Positions 1 through 8,589 of a DNA stretch of 64,000 bases are shown in pieces; positions within the stretch are counted from its first letter, which is position 1, and the number at the start of each line of letters is the position of its first letter. The stretch comes from an uncultured Bacteroidia bacterium. Its GTDB lineage: Bacteria; Bacteroidota; Bacteroidia; Bacteroidales; F082. Below the pieces are notes generated by a model. That model saw only the letters and a list, made by a program, of their open reading frames with translations, searched no databases and was not told where the DNA came from. The position numbers were made by a program, and so were the translations under genes. The stretch lies in assembly GCA_902800965.1 (NCBI GenBank), contig CADCGK010000004.1:124001-188000 (forward strand), in the 5' to 3' direction.

Positions 1-734
1 TTTTCCATCTTCTCCGCTGGAGTCTTTGAAACGGTTTTGGCAGGCTCTGGATCTTCGGCAAGCAAGGCGGGTTCCACGCAAACCACATGCTCGCCTTTGG
101 GATGCATCAGTGCGTTGACCAACACCAAAGCTACGATGGTGATAGCCACCATGACTAGGTTATAAGGATTCAAGACGGTCTCGGTGATCGGAACGGGATT
201 CTCGACGGCGCCACGGGTGATCTCTTTCAGTCCAGCGCCTGGGGTGGCCATCGTCAAGGGGATGGAGCCTGACAGGCCAGCATGCCACACCACGAAGCCG
301 CTGTAGGCAGAGGCAATCAGCAGACGGTAATCGACGCCTTTCAGTTTGCGGGCGATCTCCTTGGCGAAGATGACACCGACGATGAGACCAAAGCCCCAGT
401 TAAGCCAGCAGGCGATGGCAGAGATCAAGGTCACCAAGGCGATGGAGCCGGCAGGCGTCTTGGGCTTCGAAGCCAGTCTCCCGATACCTCTCTTGATGAC
501 TGGTGCCGCTGCGAGGGCTGAGCCGCACACCAGCACCAGGGCCATCTGCATGGCGAAAGCCAGCAGTGACCATACGCCGTTGCCCCAGTTGTTGATGACT
601 TCAAGGGGCGTTTGATGGCACACCGGGATGGCAATGACGATAGCCACCAGGGTCAGGATAATGGCAAAGATGAAAGGCTCGGGAAGGTATTTTTGGACTA
701 ACTTGACGCAGCCGCGGATGATTTTCTGGAACAT
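1..734 (-). CDS. Short-chain fatty acid transporter, AtoE/SCFA_trans family (partial, C-terminus outside window)
   Basis: I translated this gene by hand from the ATG at 734 to the window edge; about 244 residues are visible and no stop is reached. The protein begins MFQKIIRGCVKLVQKYLPEP and has several hydrophobic segments (roughly residues 22-40, 55-78, 95-125, 195-210), with a conserved-looking NWGFGLIVG stretch near residue 115. This matches the AtoE family of inner-membrane carriers for short-chain fatty acids such as acetoacetate or butyrate; the substrate is inferred from the family only. A tRNA pair with terminators lies upstream, so the gene probably has its own promoter. A general C4-dicarboxylate or arginine/ornithine-type carrier is less likely. 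Confidence 0.8.
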   Translation of the reverse strand, partial: MFQKIIRGCVKLVQKYLPEPFIFAIILTLVAIVIAIPVCHQTPLEVINNWGNGVWSLLAFAMQMALVLVCGSALAAAPVIKRGIGRLASKPKTPAGSIALVTLISAIACWLNWGFGLIVGVIFAKEIARKLKGVDYRLLIASAYSGFVVWHAGLSGSIPLTMATPGAGLKEITRGAVENPVPITETVLNPYNLVMVAITIVALVLVNALMHPKGEHVVCVEPALLAEDPEPAKTVSKTPAEKME

Positions 735-824
735 TTTAAAACGATTTATTTCTTGTTATTTATCTGTGAGCGCACCGCTCGAACACTATGGCCAACAATA
801 CGCCAAAATGGTTGCAAATGTAAC

Positions 825-856
825 AAAAAAAAGGAGTTACGTGCATGTAACTCCTT
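825..856 (-). terminator. Intrinsic terminator downstream of tRNA-Pro
   Basis: A perfect 10-bp stem (AAGGAGTTAC at 831-840 with GTAACTCCTT at 847-856, 6-nt loop) is followed, on the minus strand, by a run of T (complement of 825-830). It ends transcription of the tRNA pair before the transporter gene. Confidence 0.85.
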
Positions 857-867
857 GATTTTCGTTG

Positions 868-942
868 TCGGGGCAAAAGGATTCGAACCTTCGACCCCCT
901 GCTCCCAAAGCAGGTGCGCTAGCCGGACTGCGCCATACCCCG
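868..942 (-). tRNA. tRNA-Pro (anticodon TGG)
   Basis: The minus strand folds as a 75-nt tRNA. The acceptor stem CGGGGTA pairs with TGCCCCG, the TpsiC arm contains GGTTCGAATCC, and the anticodon loop reads TTTGGGA, giving anticodon UGG (proline). CCA is not encoded. Confidence 0.95.
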
Positions 943-970
943 AAAAAAAAGACGACTCAACATCGTCTTT
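943..970 (-). terminator. Hairpin with T-run between the two tRNAs
   Basis: AAAGACGA (948-955) pairs with TCGTCTTT (963-970) around a 7-nt loop, and the minus strand continues into eight T residues. It looks like an intrinsic terminator or processing hairpin directly after tRNA-Ser. Confidence 0.7.
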
Positions 971-977
971 CTTCCTG

Positions 978-1066
978 CGGAGAAGGGGGGATTCGAACCC
1001 CCGGTACCCCTTGCGGGATACGACAGTTTAGCAAACTGTTGGTTTCAGCCACTCACCCACCTCTCC
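978..1066 (-). tRNA. tRNA-Ser (anticodon GCT)
   Basis: This 89-nt tRNA has a long variable arm, typical of class II tRNAs. The acceptor stem GGAGAGG pairs with CTTCTCC, the TpsiC arm is GGGGGTTCGAATCCCCCC-like, and the anticodon loop reads TTTGCTAAA, giving anticodon GCU (serine). Confidence 0.95.
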
Positions 1067-1161
1067 GTGGTGCGAATTGCGGATGCAAAGATAGGCCTTT
1101 TTTGATTAACTGCAATCTTTTTTTTGAATTTCTTCGAAAGATTTTATCAAAGCATTGAAAA

Positions 1162-1404
1162 TCAGTTATCAAGCTCATCGTCAAACAGCTGAAGCTGGTT
1201 CTCGGTAAGATAGAGTTCAGCCGGCACCTCGTACTCGTAGTTGCTGATGAAACGCGAGATGCTGCGCTTGATCAGCTTGATAGGCGTGGTGCGTCGGGCC
1301 TTGCAGTAGTTCTTCAGCGACCTGTACTGCCCATTGGACAGCTTGAAGGTCACCGCGTGATACTGGTAGCTTTTCCGCGACCGTTTGTTCTTTTTAGCTT
1401 TCAT
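1162..1404 (-). CDS. Small basic protein of unknown function, coupled to glmM
   Basis: The 80-residue product starts MKAKKNKRSRKSYQYHAV. The N-terminal third is strongly basic, the middle (KNYCKARRTTPIKLIKRSI) could form two helices, and the tail is acidic. The ATG at 1404 overlaps the glmM stop by 4 bp (ATGA), which argues for translational coupling; an upstream ATG at 1422 would add six residues but overlap more. The shape resembles a ribbon-helix-helix DNA-binding protein, but that is a guess. I do not recognise the family. Confidence 0.6.
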   Translation of the reverse strand: MKAKKNKRSRKSYQYHAVTFKLSNGQYRSLKNYCKARRTTPIKLIKRSISRFISNYEYEVPAELYLTENQLQLFDDELDN

Positions 1405-2783
1405 TGTAGTATGTCTTTGCAACTGAGTATCAATTGTGCGAACCTCTCAGCCTCAGCCTCCGACTTGCCCTCGGAATAGATGCGGATGATAGGTTCGGTG
1501 TTCGACTTGCGAAGATGCACCCAACCTTCCTCGAAGTCGATCTTCACACCGTCGATGGTGGTGACTTGCTCATTCTTGAACTTCTCGGCGAACTTGGCCA
1601 AGATGCCGTCCACATCCATGTCGGGAGTGAGTTGGATCTTGTTTTTCGACATGAAATAAGGAGGATAAGTCTTCTTCAGCTCGGAGCACTTGATGCGTTT
1701 CTCGGCCAACTGGGTGAGGAACAGGGCGGTACCGACCAGTGCGTCGCGGCCATAGTGGATGGCGGGATAGATGACGCCGCCGTTGCCTTCGCCACCGATC
1801 ACGGCCCCCACTTCCTTCATCTTCTCCACCACGTTGACTTCGCCCACTGCAGCGGCAAAGTACTCCTGTCCGTAGGAACGGGTCACGTCGCGCAAGGCAC
1901 GGGTGGAGGAGAGGTTCGACACCGTCGGGCCAGGGGTATGCTTCAGCACGAAGTCGGCCACCGAGACCAAAGTGTACTCCTCGCCGAAAAGCTCGCCGTC
2001 TTCCTTGACGAAGACCAGACGATCGACATCGGGATCGACCACTACGCCGAAGTCGCAGCCTTGCTCCTTGACGTAACGGCAGATGTCGGTGAGGTTCTGC
2101 GCCAAAGGCTCCGGCGTATGGGCAAAGTTGCCGGTGGGCTCACAGTTCAGCTCCAAGATGTTGTCCACGCCCAAGGCACGAAGCATCTTCGGGATGGCGA
2201 TGCCACCCGTGGAGTTCACCGCATCGACAGCGACCTTGAAATGGGCGGCTTTGATGACTTCACGGTTCACCAAGGGCAGCTGGCAGACCATCTCGACGTG
2301 CTTGTCAATCCAGCCATCTTCCTGTTGGTAGCTTCCAATCTTGTCGATCGGCACAAATTCAAACTCATCGCGGGCAGCCACATCGAGCAGCCAAGCTCCT
2401 TCTGCGGCGGAGATGAATTCACCTTTCTCGTTCAACAGCTTCAAGGCATTCCATTGCGCCGGGTTATGGCTTGCCGTGAGGATGATGCCTGCATCGGCCT
2501 TCAAGCCTGTGACCGCGATCTCGGTGGTCGGGGTGGTGCTCAAACCGATGTCGAGCACATCGGCACCCATGGCCTGTAGTGTGCCGCAAACAACTTGATT
2601 GACAAAGAAGCCTGACATACGGGCATCGCGACCCACTACGATACGTGGACGCTCGATACCTTTATGCTGTACGAATTTTACAAAAGCTGCGGTGAATTTC
2701 ACCATGTCGATGGGGGTGAGGTTGTCGCCTGGAACACCGCCGATAGTACCGCGGATGCCCGAAATGGATTTGATCAGTGTCAT
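1401..2783 (-). CDS. glmM: Phosphoglucosamine mutase
   Basis: The 460-residue product is a full-length alpha-D-phosphohexomutase that interconverts glucosamine-6-phosphate and glucosamine-1-phosphate, feeding UDP-GlcNAc for peptidoglycan and lipid A. The phosphoserine motif TASHNP has Ser at about residue 105; the Mg-binding loop DPDVDR is at 250-255; the C-terminal phosphate-binding stretch RKSNTEPIIRIYSEG is present. The opening IKSISGIRGTIGG is typical of Bacteroidota GlmM. A second hexomutase (3907-5253) is encoded nearby, so the choice of GlmM rests on its closer fit to this subfamily. A small basic protein gene overlaps its 3' end. Confidence 0.9.
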   Translation of the reverse strand: MTLIKSISGIRGTIGGVPGDNLTPIDMVKFTAAFVKFVQHKGIERPRIVVGRDARMSGFFVNQVVCGTLQAMGADVLDIGLSTTPTTEIAVTGLKADAGIILTASHNPAQWNALKLLNEKGEFISAAEGAWLLDVAARDEFEFVPIDKIGSYQQEDGWIDKHVEMVCQLPLVNREVIKAAHFKVAVDAVNSTGGIAIPKMLRALGVDNILELNCEPTGNFAHTPEPLAQNLTDICRYVKEQGCDFGVVVDPDVDRLVFVKEDGELFGEEYTLVSVADFVLKHTPGPTVSNLSSTRALRDVTRSYGQEYFAAAVGEVNVVEKMKEVGAVIGGEGNGGVIYPAIHYGRDALVGTALFLTQLAEKRIKCSELKKTYPPYFMSKNKIQLTPDMDVDGILAKFAEKFKNEQVTTIDGVKIDFEEGWVHLRKSNTEPIIRIYSEGKSEAEAERFAQLILSCKDILQ

Positions 2784-2827
2784 ATACTAAAAGTGTTATT
2801 GTTTCGTTTTAAGCTGAAAATGAATTG

Positions 2828-2844
2828 CAAATTTATTATTTTTG
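2828..2844. promoter_or_regulatory. Back-to-back -7 elements for glmM (minus) and the MORN gene (plus)
   Basis: CAAATTTA at 2828-2835 reads TAAATTTG on the minus strand and TATTTTTG lies at 2837-2844 on the plus strand. Both fit the Bacteroidota -7 consensus TAnnTTTG and sit in the short gap between divergent genes. The -33 TTTG elements are not clear. Confidence 0.5.
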
Positions 2845-2861
2845 TAAACAAAAAACAAATT

Positions 2862-3476
2862 ATGAATAAAATCCTGCTTTCGCTGATACTTTTTCTATTT
2901 GCTGTAAACGGCATAGCCCAAGATCATAACCGTACCGACGACAAAGGCCGCCGTCAAGGCCTTTGGATGGATTTTTATCCCAACGGACAGAAACGCTATG
3001 AAGGCACTTTCAAGAACGACAAATGCCAAGGCGAGTTCAAGTATTATGACGAGCAAGGCCGCCTGAAGGCCACCAACACCTTCGACAAGTCGGGAGAGAA
3101 GGCGCTCAACAAGACATACGACTCTAATGGCACGATGGTCGCTACTGGCTATTACCTGAACCAGAAAAAGGATGGAGAATGGCGCTATTTCTCGAAAGAG
3201 AACGGGAAGATGATCCTTGTGGAGGACAACAAAGACGGCAAGGTCAATGGCCGTTCATTGGTCTATTATGAAACTGGCACACTGATGATGGAGCGCCAAT
3301 TCGTTGACGGCTTGCAGGAAGGCCATACCAAGATTTATTATCCTTCGGGAGCTTTGAAAGAGGAGGGCGATTACCTCCACGGCAAGAAAACAGGCATCTG
3401 GAAAGCCTACAACGAAGACGGCGATGAAATCAGTAGTGAGAACTTCAGCGCTCCAACACTAAACGGTTTTGATTAA
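2862..3476 (+). CDS. Secreted MORN-repeat protein
   Basis: The product has 204 residues from the ATG at 2862; an in-frame upstream start would lie before the promoter at 2837-2844 and is rejected. A signal peptide (MNKILLSLILFLFAVNGIAQ) is followed by repeated units of the MORN_2 type, e.g. GRRQGLWMDFYPNGQKRYEG, DGEWRYFSKENGKM and KTGIWKAYNEDGDEI. Such proteins are common, secreted or periplasmic, and of unknown role in Bacteroidales. The stop overlaps the stop of the convergent TPR gene by 4 bp. Confidence 0.8.
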   Translation: MNKILLSLILFLFAVNGIAQDHNRTDDKGRRQGLWMDFYPNGQKRYEGTFKNDKCQGEFKYYDEQGRLKATNTFDKSGEKALNKTYDSNGTMVATGYYLNQKKDGEWRYFSKENGKMILVEDNKDGKVNGRSLVYYETGTLMMERQFVDGLQEGHTKIYYPSGALKEEGDYLHGKKTGIWKAYNEDGDEISSENFSAPTLNGFD

Positions 3477-3889
3477 TCAGGACAAGACTTCACATAGTCT
3501 TCCATATTTGGCCGACCGTGCAATTGAGCGCATTTATAATAATAGCACGACATGTCATAGTCGTTCTTTAAGAAATAGATCATTCCAAGATTGAATTCAG
3601 CATCCGCATAATTCGGTTTGACTTCCAAAGCCTTCTCGAAATCCACGATAGCTTCATCGTACATCGCTCTGTTGAATTTTGAGCATCCACGATAATAATA
3701 TGCTTCGTAGTTGTTCTTGTCATATTTGATGGCAATGGAGAATTGCTCTTCCGCCTCGGCGAAACGGTTTGAGTTATACATCAAATTAACGCCCTTGTCG
3801 TAGGCAATACGGGCTTTCTCCACGTTGTTACCACAACTCGACAATAATACTACAAATGCGAACAGGGTGATGGCTCTCAGCTTTTTCAT
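3473..3889 (-). CDS. TPR-repeat lipoprotein
   Basis: The 138-residue product begins with a lipoprotein signal peptide ending LLSSC, so the mature N-terminus is probably a lipidated cysteine at residue 19. Three tetratricopeptide-like units follow (about residues 24-58, 59-92 and 93-126), including YEAYYYRGCSKFNRAMYDEA and YADAEFNLGMIYF. TPRs bind proteins; the partner is unknown. It is followed downstream by the MORN gene on the other strand. Confidence 0.8.
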   Translation of the reverse strand: MKKLRAITLFAFVVLLSSCGNNVEKARIAYDKGVNLMYNSNRFAEAEEQFSIAIKYDKNNYEAYYYRGCSKFNRAMYDEAIVDFEKALEVKPNYADAEFNLGMIYFLKNDYDMSCYYYKCAQLHGRPNMEDYVKSCPD

Positions 3890-3906
3890 TTCAGATCATT
3901 CTAAAT

Positions 3907-5253
3907 TCAGTCGGCAAAGGTACGAATAATTTCGGAAACTTCCTGAACAATCTCCTTCAACTTGTCTTCGCTCTTGGCTTCTGCCAAGAAGCGGAGATAT
4001 GGCTCTGTGTTGGAAGGACGGATGTTGAACCACCAGTCGGAATAATCGAGACGGTAGCCGTCAAAGTCGAGGAAGCGCTCGGGTTGTTGGATGTTGGCGT
4101 AATGGTCGCGCACGGCATCCATGGCCTCTTGTTTCCTGTTCAGCTTGAAGTTGATCTCTCCGGAATTGTAATAAGGCGAGATCTCCTTGATGATGGAACT
4201 CATGGTACGGCCCTGGCTCTTGAACTCGGCAAGCAGGCGAAGCACGATAGAAGCCGCAAGCAAGGCGGAATCGGAATAATAAAAGTTGCGGAAATAGTAA
4301 TGTCCAGCCAGTTCGCCGCCATAAACGCCGTCTAGCTCACGTAGTTTCAAGGCGGCGTATGCTCTCCCGACACGCCATGTCTCGACTTTGGCATGGTAGC
4401 AGTCGAGGTATTCCTGTATGGCGCGAGAGCTGCGGATGTCTTGCAACACGATGCCCTTTTCATGTCTTTCCCCAAGGAAATAGTTGCCCAGGAAGGCGAT
4501 GATCAGGTCGGGTGAGATGAAGTTGCCCAGTTCGTCGATAAAGGTGATGCGGTCGGCGTCGCCGTCGAACAGCAGGCCGATGTCACAATGCTTTTCCTTT
4601 ACCAAAGCCTTGATCTGCTCCTGGCTAGCGGCTTCCAGCGGATTGGGCTCGTGGTTGGGGAAGTTGCCGTCCAAGGTGTCGTTGATATAATGGGCTTGGC
4701 CGATCAGTTGATGGACAAACAGCGAGGACATTCCGTTGCTGCAGTCCACGCCGATGTTGAGGTTGTCATGGCCGCCTACATAACCCTGTTGGAACTTTAA
4801 GTAATCTTCCTTGACTTCTTTGTGACGGATCACGCCTTTTTTAGCCACTGGGACGCAGGCTTCGTTGCTTTCCACGAAAGCTTCAAGCCGGTTCAACCCC
4901 GTGTCATAACCCACAGGAAGGGCGTTGGTCTTCGAGATCTTCAGCCCATTGTGATGCTTGGGATTATGAGACGCAGTGATCATGACAGAGGCGTCATAGC
5001 CATATTTTGCAGTGCTCCAATAGACCATCGGAGTGGTGGAGAGGCCAATCTCATCCACATCCACGCCACTATCCGTGATGCCTCTTGTAAGATGATCAAA
5101 CAAGGTATCAGATGACAGCCGCATGTCGCGTCCCACTAATACTGTTTTCACATCCAGTATCCTATGTAGGAAATATCCAATTCGATAGGCGATCTCTTCG
5201 TTGAGGTCGGTTCCCCATTCGCCTCTGATGTCGTATGCTTTGAATGCTTTCAT
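3907..5253 (-). CDS. manB: Phosphomannomutase/phosphoglucomutase
   Basis: The 448-residue alpha-D-phosphohexomutase carries the catalytic serine motif TASHNP (Ser about residue 95), a metal loop DGDADR, the sugar-binding GGELAGHYYF and the phosphate-binding RPSNTEPYLRFLAEA. The motif GE(L/S)xGHxxF and the opening FKAYDIRGE place it with bifunctional PMM/PGM enzymes that supply mannose-1-P or glucose-1-P for surface polysaccharide. The exact hexose is not decided by the sequence alone. Confidence 0.85.
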   Translation of the reverse strand: MKAFKAYDIRGEWGTDLNEEIAYRIGYFLHRILDVKTVLVGRDMRLSSDTLFDHLTRGITDSGVDVDEIGLSTTPMVYWSTAKYGYDASVMITASHNPKHHNGLKISKTNALPVGYDTGLNRLEAFVESNEACVPVAKKGVIRHKEVKEDYLKFQQGYVGGHDNLNIGVDCSNGMSSLFVHQLIGQAHYINDTLDGNFPNHEPNPLEAASQEQIKALVKEKHCDIGLLFDGDADRITFIDELGNFISPDLIIAFLGNYFLGERHEKGIVLQDIRSSRAIQEYLDCYHAKVETWRVGRAYAALKLRELDGVYGGELAGHYYFRNFYYSDSALLAASIVLRLLAEFKSQGRTMSSIIKEISPYYNSGEINFKLNRKQEAMDAVRDHYANIQQPERFLDFDGYRLDYSDWWFNIRPSNTEPYLRFLAEAKSEDKLKEIVQEVSEIIRTFAD

Positions 5254-5344
5254 ATCTTTATTATCTTTTATCTTTTATCTTTTATCTTTTATCTCTTATC
5301 TTTTATCTCTTATCTTTTATCTCTTATCTTTTATCTCTTATCTA
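5254..5344. repeat. Heptamer array, TTTTATC/TCTTATC units (sense GATAAAA/GATAAGA after mltG)
   Basis: About twelve 7-nt units, partly alternating TTTTATC and TCTTATC, fill the gap between manB and mltG. On the mltG sense strand the units read GATAAAA/GATAAGA; each contains TAA, and the mltG stop itself (AGA TAA) is already part of the array. Confidence 0.9.
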
Positions 5345-6402
5345 TTATTATTCAGCGCTCTCTGGTAGCGTTGGGCGTTTTTGTTGTGCTCCGCCAAAGT
5401 CTTGGCGAAGTTATGGTATCCGGAGAAGTCGTCTTTGGCGCAGAAATAGTAATAACTGTGTTTTTCAGGATTCAAGACGGCGTCGATCGATGCCAGCGAA
5501 GGGATGCAGATAGGTCCGGGAGGCAGTCCGGGATATTTGTAGGTGTTATAGGGTGACTCCACTTCCTTGTGCACGTTGAGCACCCGTTTCAATTCAAAGT
5601 CGCCCACGGCGAACACCAAGGTGGGGTCTGCTTGGAGCAGCCATCCTCCTTTGAGGCGGTTGAGATAGACTCCGGCAATCCTCGCCATCTCGTCGGTCTT
5701 GTTCGTCTCCTTGTCCACGATGGAGGCAAGAATGCTGACTTGCAAGGGAGTGAGTCCGACGGCTTTGGCTTTGGCCTTTCGATCTTCGTTCCAGAACTTG
5801 TCGTATTCGTTTTTCATCTTCTCCACAAACTTCTCCGCATCGGTATTCCAATAGAACTCGTAGGTGTTGGGAAGGAACAGGGCAGGGATGGTCCGCTCAT
5901 TGAATCCCAGTTGCTGAAGCACTTCGCGATCTCCCAAGTATCTTGCGATCTCAGCGGAATCCGCTTCGATTTGGCGACCCACACGACCGGCAAGCATCTT
6001 GATGTCGCGCATGTTGTTGAACTTGACCTGCACAGGCGTTTGGAGTCCACCGCGGAGCATGTTACACAACTGGTAGTTACTCATGCCGTCCTTCAGCACA
6101 TAACGGCCAGGGTTGACATGGTTGGGGCAGCCCTTTTTGCTGCTGACCCATTCGAAGCTTTTTTTGTTATAAATCAAATCATGGGCATACAAAGAATCCT
6201 TGACTTGGTTGAAATCGGCTCCTGTTGGGATATATAGAGAGTAGTCTTTCTTGTCAGGTGTCATGACATTAGAGTGCATGATCCAGCTGTAGAGCCAATA
6301 ACCTGCCAAAATGGCAATCAAGATCAAAATAGCGAAAACTATGAGAAGTATATTCCTCTTTCGTTTCCTTTGTTGTTCATATTTTCTAACTTTCTTTTTC
6401 AT
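5338..6402 (-). CDS. mltG: Endolytic murein transglycosylase MltG (YceG-like)
   Basis: The 354-residue product has a basic cytoplasmic N-terminus, one membrane helix (about 18-40), a LysM-like region and the YceG catalytic domain. The family motif SIVDKET contains the likely catalytic Glu (about residue 232), and the later ADPTLVFAVGD and YNTYKYPGLPPGPICIPS blocks are diagnostic. MltG cuts nascent glycan strands near the membrane and helps set their length. The start overlaps the upstream acetyltransferase gene by 17 bp. The last codons run into the heptamer array. Confidence 0.92.
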   Translation of the reverse strand: MKKKVRKYEQQRKRKRNILLIVFAILILIAILAGYWLYSWIMHSNVMTPDKKDYSLYIPTGADFNQVKDSLYAHDLIYNKKSFEWVSSKKGCPNHVNPGRYVLKDGMSNYQLCNMLRGGLQTPVQVKFNNMRDIKMLAGRVGRQIEADSAEIARYLGDREVLQQLGFNERTIPALFLPNTYEFYWNTDAEKFVEKMKNEYDKFWNEDRKAKAKAVGLTPLQVSILASIVDKETNKTDEMARIAGVYLNRLKGGWLLQADPTLVFAVGDFELKRVLNVHKEVESPYNTYKYPGLPPGPICIPSLASIDAVLNPEKHSYYYFCAKDDFSGYHNFAKTLAEHNKNAQRYQRALNNNR

Positions 6403-6919
6403 GAGCTATGATTTGATAGAAGCACACATCGATATAACCATTCGGGGTCCTGAGCCAGTCTTTTCTGCGCCCACCCATGCTGAATCCAAGCTTCTCGAAC
6501 AACCTGTGGCTTGCGTCGTTCAAGTCATCGATAAGGCAATAGACCTGGTGTGCCATGACATTCTGAAACAGGTAGTCAAGGCACAACTTGATGGCATCGT
6601 GGGCATAGCCGTTTCCGCGGCAAGTCTTGTCGATCAGCACGCCCAAGGCAACACGGCCGTGGATGGGGTTGTAGTCGTACAAGTCGATACAGCCGACAGG
6701 TTTCTCGCGGCCCTCCACATCGATCATCAAGCGGAGCTGACGGTTGGCAACCAAATCGCTGTTGCCCAGCAGGAATTGCTCGATCTGAAACAGGGAAAGC
6801 GGCGCGCTGGTCTCACTGACTCGCCAAAGGTCGCGATCGTTCTCCCAATCATAGATCTGTCGGGCATCTTCAGGCTCTGCCGGACGCAGGGAAAGAATGT
6901 CGTTTGAGATGAACATCAT
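6386..6919 (-). CDS. GNAT family N-acetyltransferase
   Basis: The 177-residue product fits the RimJ/SpeG-like branch of GNAT enzymes. The N-terminus (LSLRPAEPEDARQIYDWEND) is the usual beta1-alpha1 start, and CRGNGYAHDA is the acetyl-CoA pyrophosphate-binding loop (R/QxxGxG/A). The acceptor may be a protein N-terminus, a polyamine or a small molecule; it cannot be told from sequence. Two adjacent ATGs (6919, 6916) are possible starts. It overlaps mltG, so the pair is probably co-transcribed. Confidence 0.85.
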   Translation of the reverse strand: MMFISNDILSLRPAEPEDARQIYDWENDRDLWRVSETSAPLSLFQIEQFLLGNSDLVANRQLRLMIDVEGREKPVGCIDLYDYNPIHGRVALGVLIDKTCRGNGYAHDAIKLCLDYLFQNVMAHQVYCLIDDLNDASHRLFEKLGFSMGGRRKDWLRTPNGYIDVCFYQIIAHEKES

Positions 6920-7060
6920 GGCATGTAATTTGATAAATCTTCAACGCATTTTTTTCTTGACAAAAATACACTTTTCGATGCAATAAAGTCAAAAAAAATG
7001 CATTAATGAATAAGACCAAAGACAATTAGAATAAAAAACCAATAGAATAGAATTTTGAAA

Positions 7061-8539
7061 ATGCTGGTTAAGAATTATTTTTCGGCCACGGTAAAGGTGG
7101 CCATGACTGTTGTGGCCTTGTTTGGCATGGCAGCCTGCGCTAATGTTTCGGAAAACAAAGAAACTGCGCAACAAGTTCCAATGACTGAAGTTGAACAGGT
7201 TCAGGCTACTCCGCAGATACAAAGGACGGCTTTCCTGCCTACCGAGAACACCCCTGATTTTGTAGATGCTGCCGAAGCCAGCGTCAATGCTGTAGTCCAT
7301 ATCAAGACCACCATCATAAGGAAGAGTGCCACTTACAACGACTTCTTCGGAGCGTTCTTGGAGCACCTATACGGCATTCCGGGCCAGATGCAGAACAACA
7401 CCATGGTCGCTTACGGATCAGGAGTGGTGCTGTCGCCCGACGGCTATATCGTGACCAACAACCACGTGGTGGAAGGTGCCGACGAGGTGGAAGTCACCTT
7501 TAATAATAAAGTGGTCCGCAAGGCAACCATCGTGGGAACCGATCCCACTGCTGACTTGGCCTTGATCAAGGTGGACGGCTCCGATTTCGACTATCTGGTG
7601 TTCGGCGACTCCGATAAGGTGAAAGTGGGAGAGTGGGTCCTTGCCGTTGGCAACCCCTTTAACCTGACTTCCACGGTGACGGCAGGCATCGTCAGTGCCA
7701 AGGCGCGCAATATCGGTATCCTCGGTGAAGGCAGCAGTGTGGAGTCGTTCATCCAGACCGATGCAGCCGTCAACAGAGGCAACAGTGGCGGCGCCCTTGT
7801 CAACACCAGGGGAGAGCTGATCGGCATCAATGCGGCCATCGCATCGCATACTGGTTCCTACGAGGGCTATTCCTTTGCCATCCCATCCAACATCGTCCGC
7901 AAGGTCGTTGACGACTTGCTGATGTACGGCGAGACCCAACGTGCCTATATCGGCGTCATCCCGAAAGAGATGGATGCTGAACTGGCCGACAAGGCTGGCA
8001 TGAGCGAGATCAAAGGCGTGTATGTCGAGAACCTCATGGAAGACGGCGCTGCCAAAAAGGCCGGCATCGAGCCTGGCGACGTCATCCTCCAAGTGAATGG
8101 CAACGACGTGAACACCACCACCCAGTTGATGGAGATCGTGCGTCAATACCGTCCCGGCGACGAAGTCGATGTGAAAGTGTCGCATAACGGCAGAGAGCGC
8201 ATCTACACCCTCGGGCTCCTGAATGAATCGGGTTCCACCGAGGTGGTGAAGAAAGGCGAGAGCTTCTACAATGCCGATCTGGGCATCGTGTTGCAACCCG
8301 CCAGCAAACAGGAGATGAAGAGCCTCCGTATCAACAACGGTCTCAAGATCGTGGAGATCCGTCAAGGGGCATTCAACGGTGCCGGCGTGGAAGGCTTCAT
8401 CATCACTAAAGTCAACGGCAAGGCCGTCAATACGAAGAATGATCTTGAAACAGCATTGGCTGCAGGCCGTTCACGCAAGACCTATATCGAGGGCGTGTAT
8501 CCGAATGGCATGAGGATGACGTTTGAGTACTACAATTAA
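7061..8539 (+). CDS. degQ: HtrA/DegQ-type periplasmic serine protease
   Basis: The 492-residue product has a signal sequence ending ALFGMAAC, which could be lipidated. The trypsin-like domain shows the triad His (TNNHVV, about 135), Asp (DLALIK, about 165) and Ser (GNSGGAL, about 242). Two PDZ domains follow, at about 285-375 and 400-485. It would degrade or refold misfolded envelope proteins. An upstream in-frame TTG at 7055 is possible but the ATG at 7061 is preferred. rpoD follows 50 bp downstream on the same strand. Confidence 0.92.
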   Translation: MLVKNYFSATVKVAMTVVALFGMAACANVSENKETAQQVPMTEVEQVQATPQIQRTAFLPTENTPDFVDAAEASVNAVVHIKTTIIRKSATYNDFFGAFLEHLYGIPGQMQNNTMVAYGSGVVLSPDGYIVTNNHVVEGADEVEVTFNNKVVRKATIVGTDPTADLALIKVDGSDFDYLVFGDSDKVKVGEWVLAVGNPFNLTSTVTAGIVSAKARNIGILGEGSSVESFIQTDAAVNRGNSGGALVNTRGELIGINAAIASHTGSYEGYSFAIPSNIVRKVVDDLLMYGETQRAYIGVIPKEMDAELADKAGMSEIKGVYVENLMEDGAAKKAGIEPGDVILQVNGNDVNTTTQLMEIVRQYRPGDEVDVKVSHNGRERIYTLGLLNESGSTEVVKKGESFYNADLGIVLQPASKQEMKSLRINNGLKIVEIRQGAFNGAGVEGFIITKVNGKAVNTKNDLETALAAGRSRKTYIEGVYPNGMRMTFEYYN

Positions 8540-8589
8540 TTAAAACAACAAAAACAACCTAAACAACTTAATACAACCAAAAGAAGATT

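Noticed and set aside
1434..2579. Long open frame of 381 codons antisense to glmM
   Set aside because: It is a mirror frame of a well-supported gene with the composition of such shadows (His/Asp/Val rich) and has no family features.
2664..2861. Upstream extension of the MORN protein by 66 residues
   Set aside because: It would be read through the promoter and the antisense of glmM, and would remove the signal peptide from the N-terminus.
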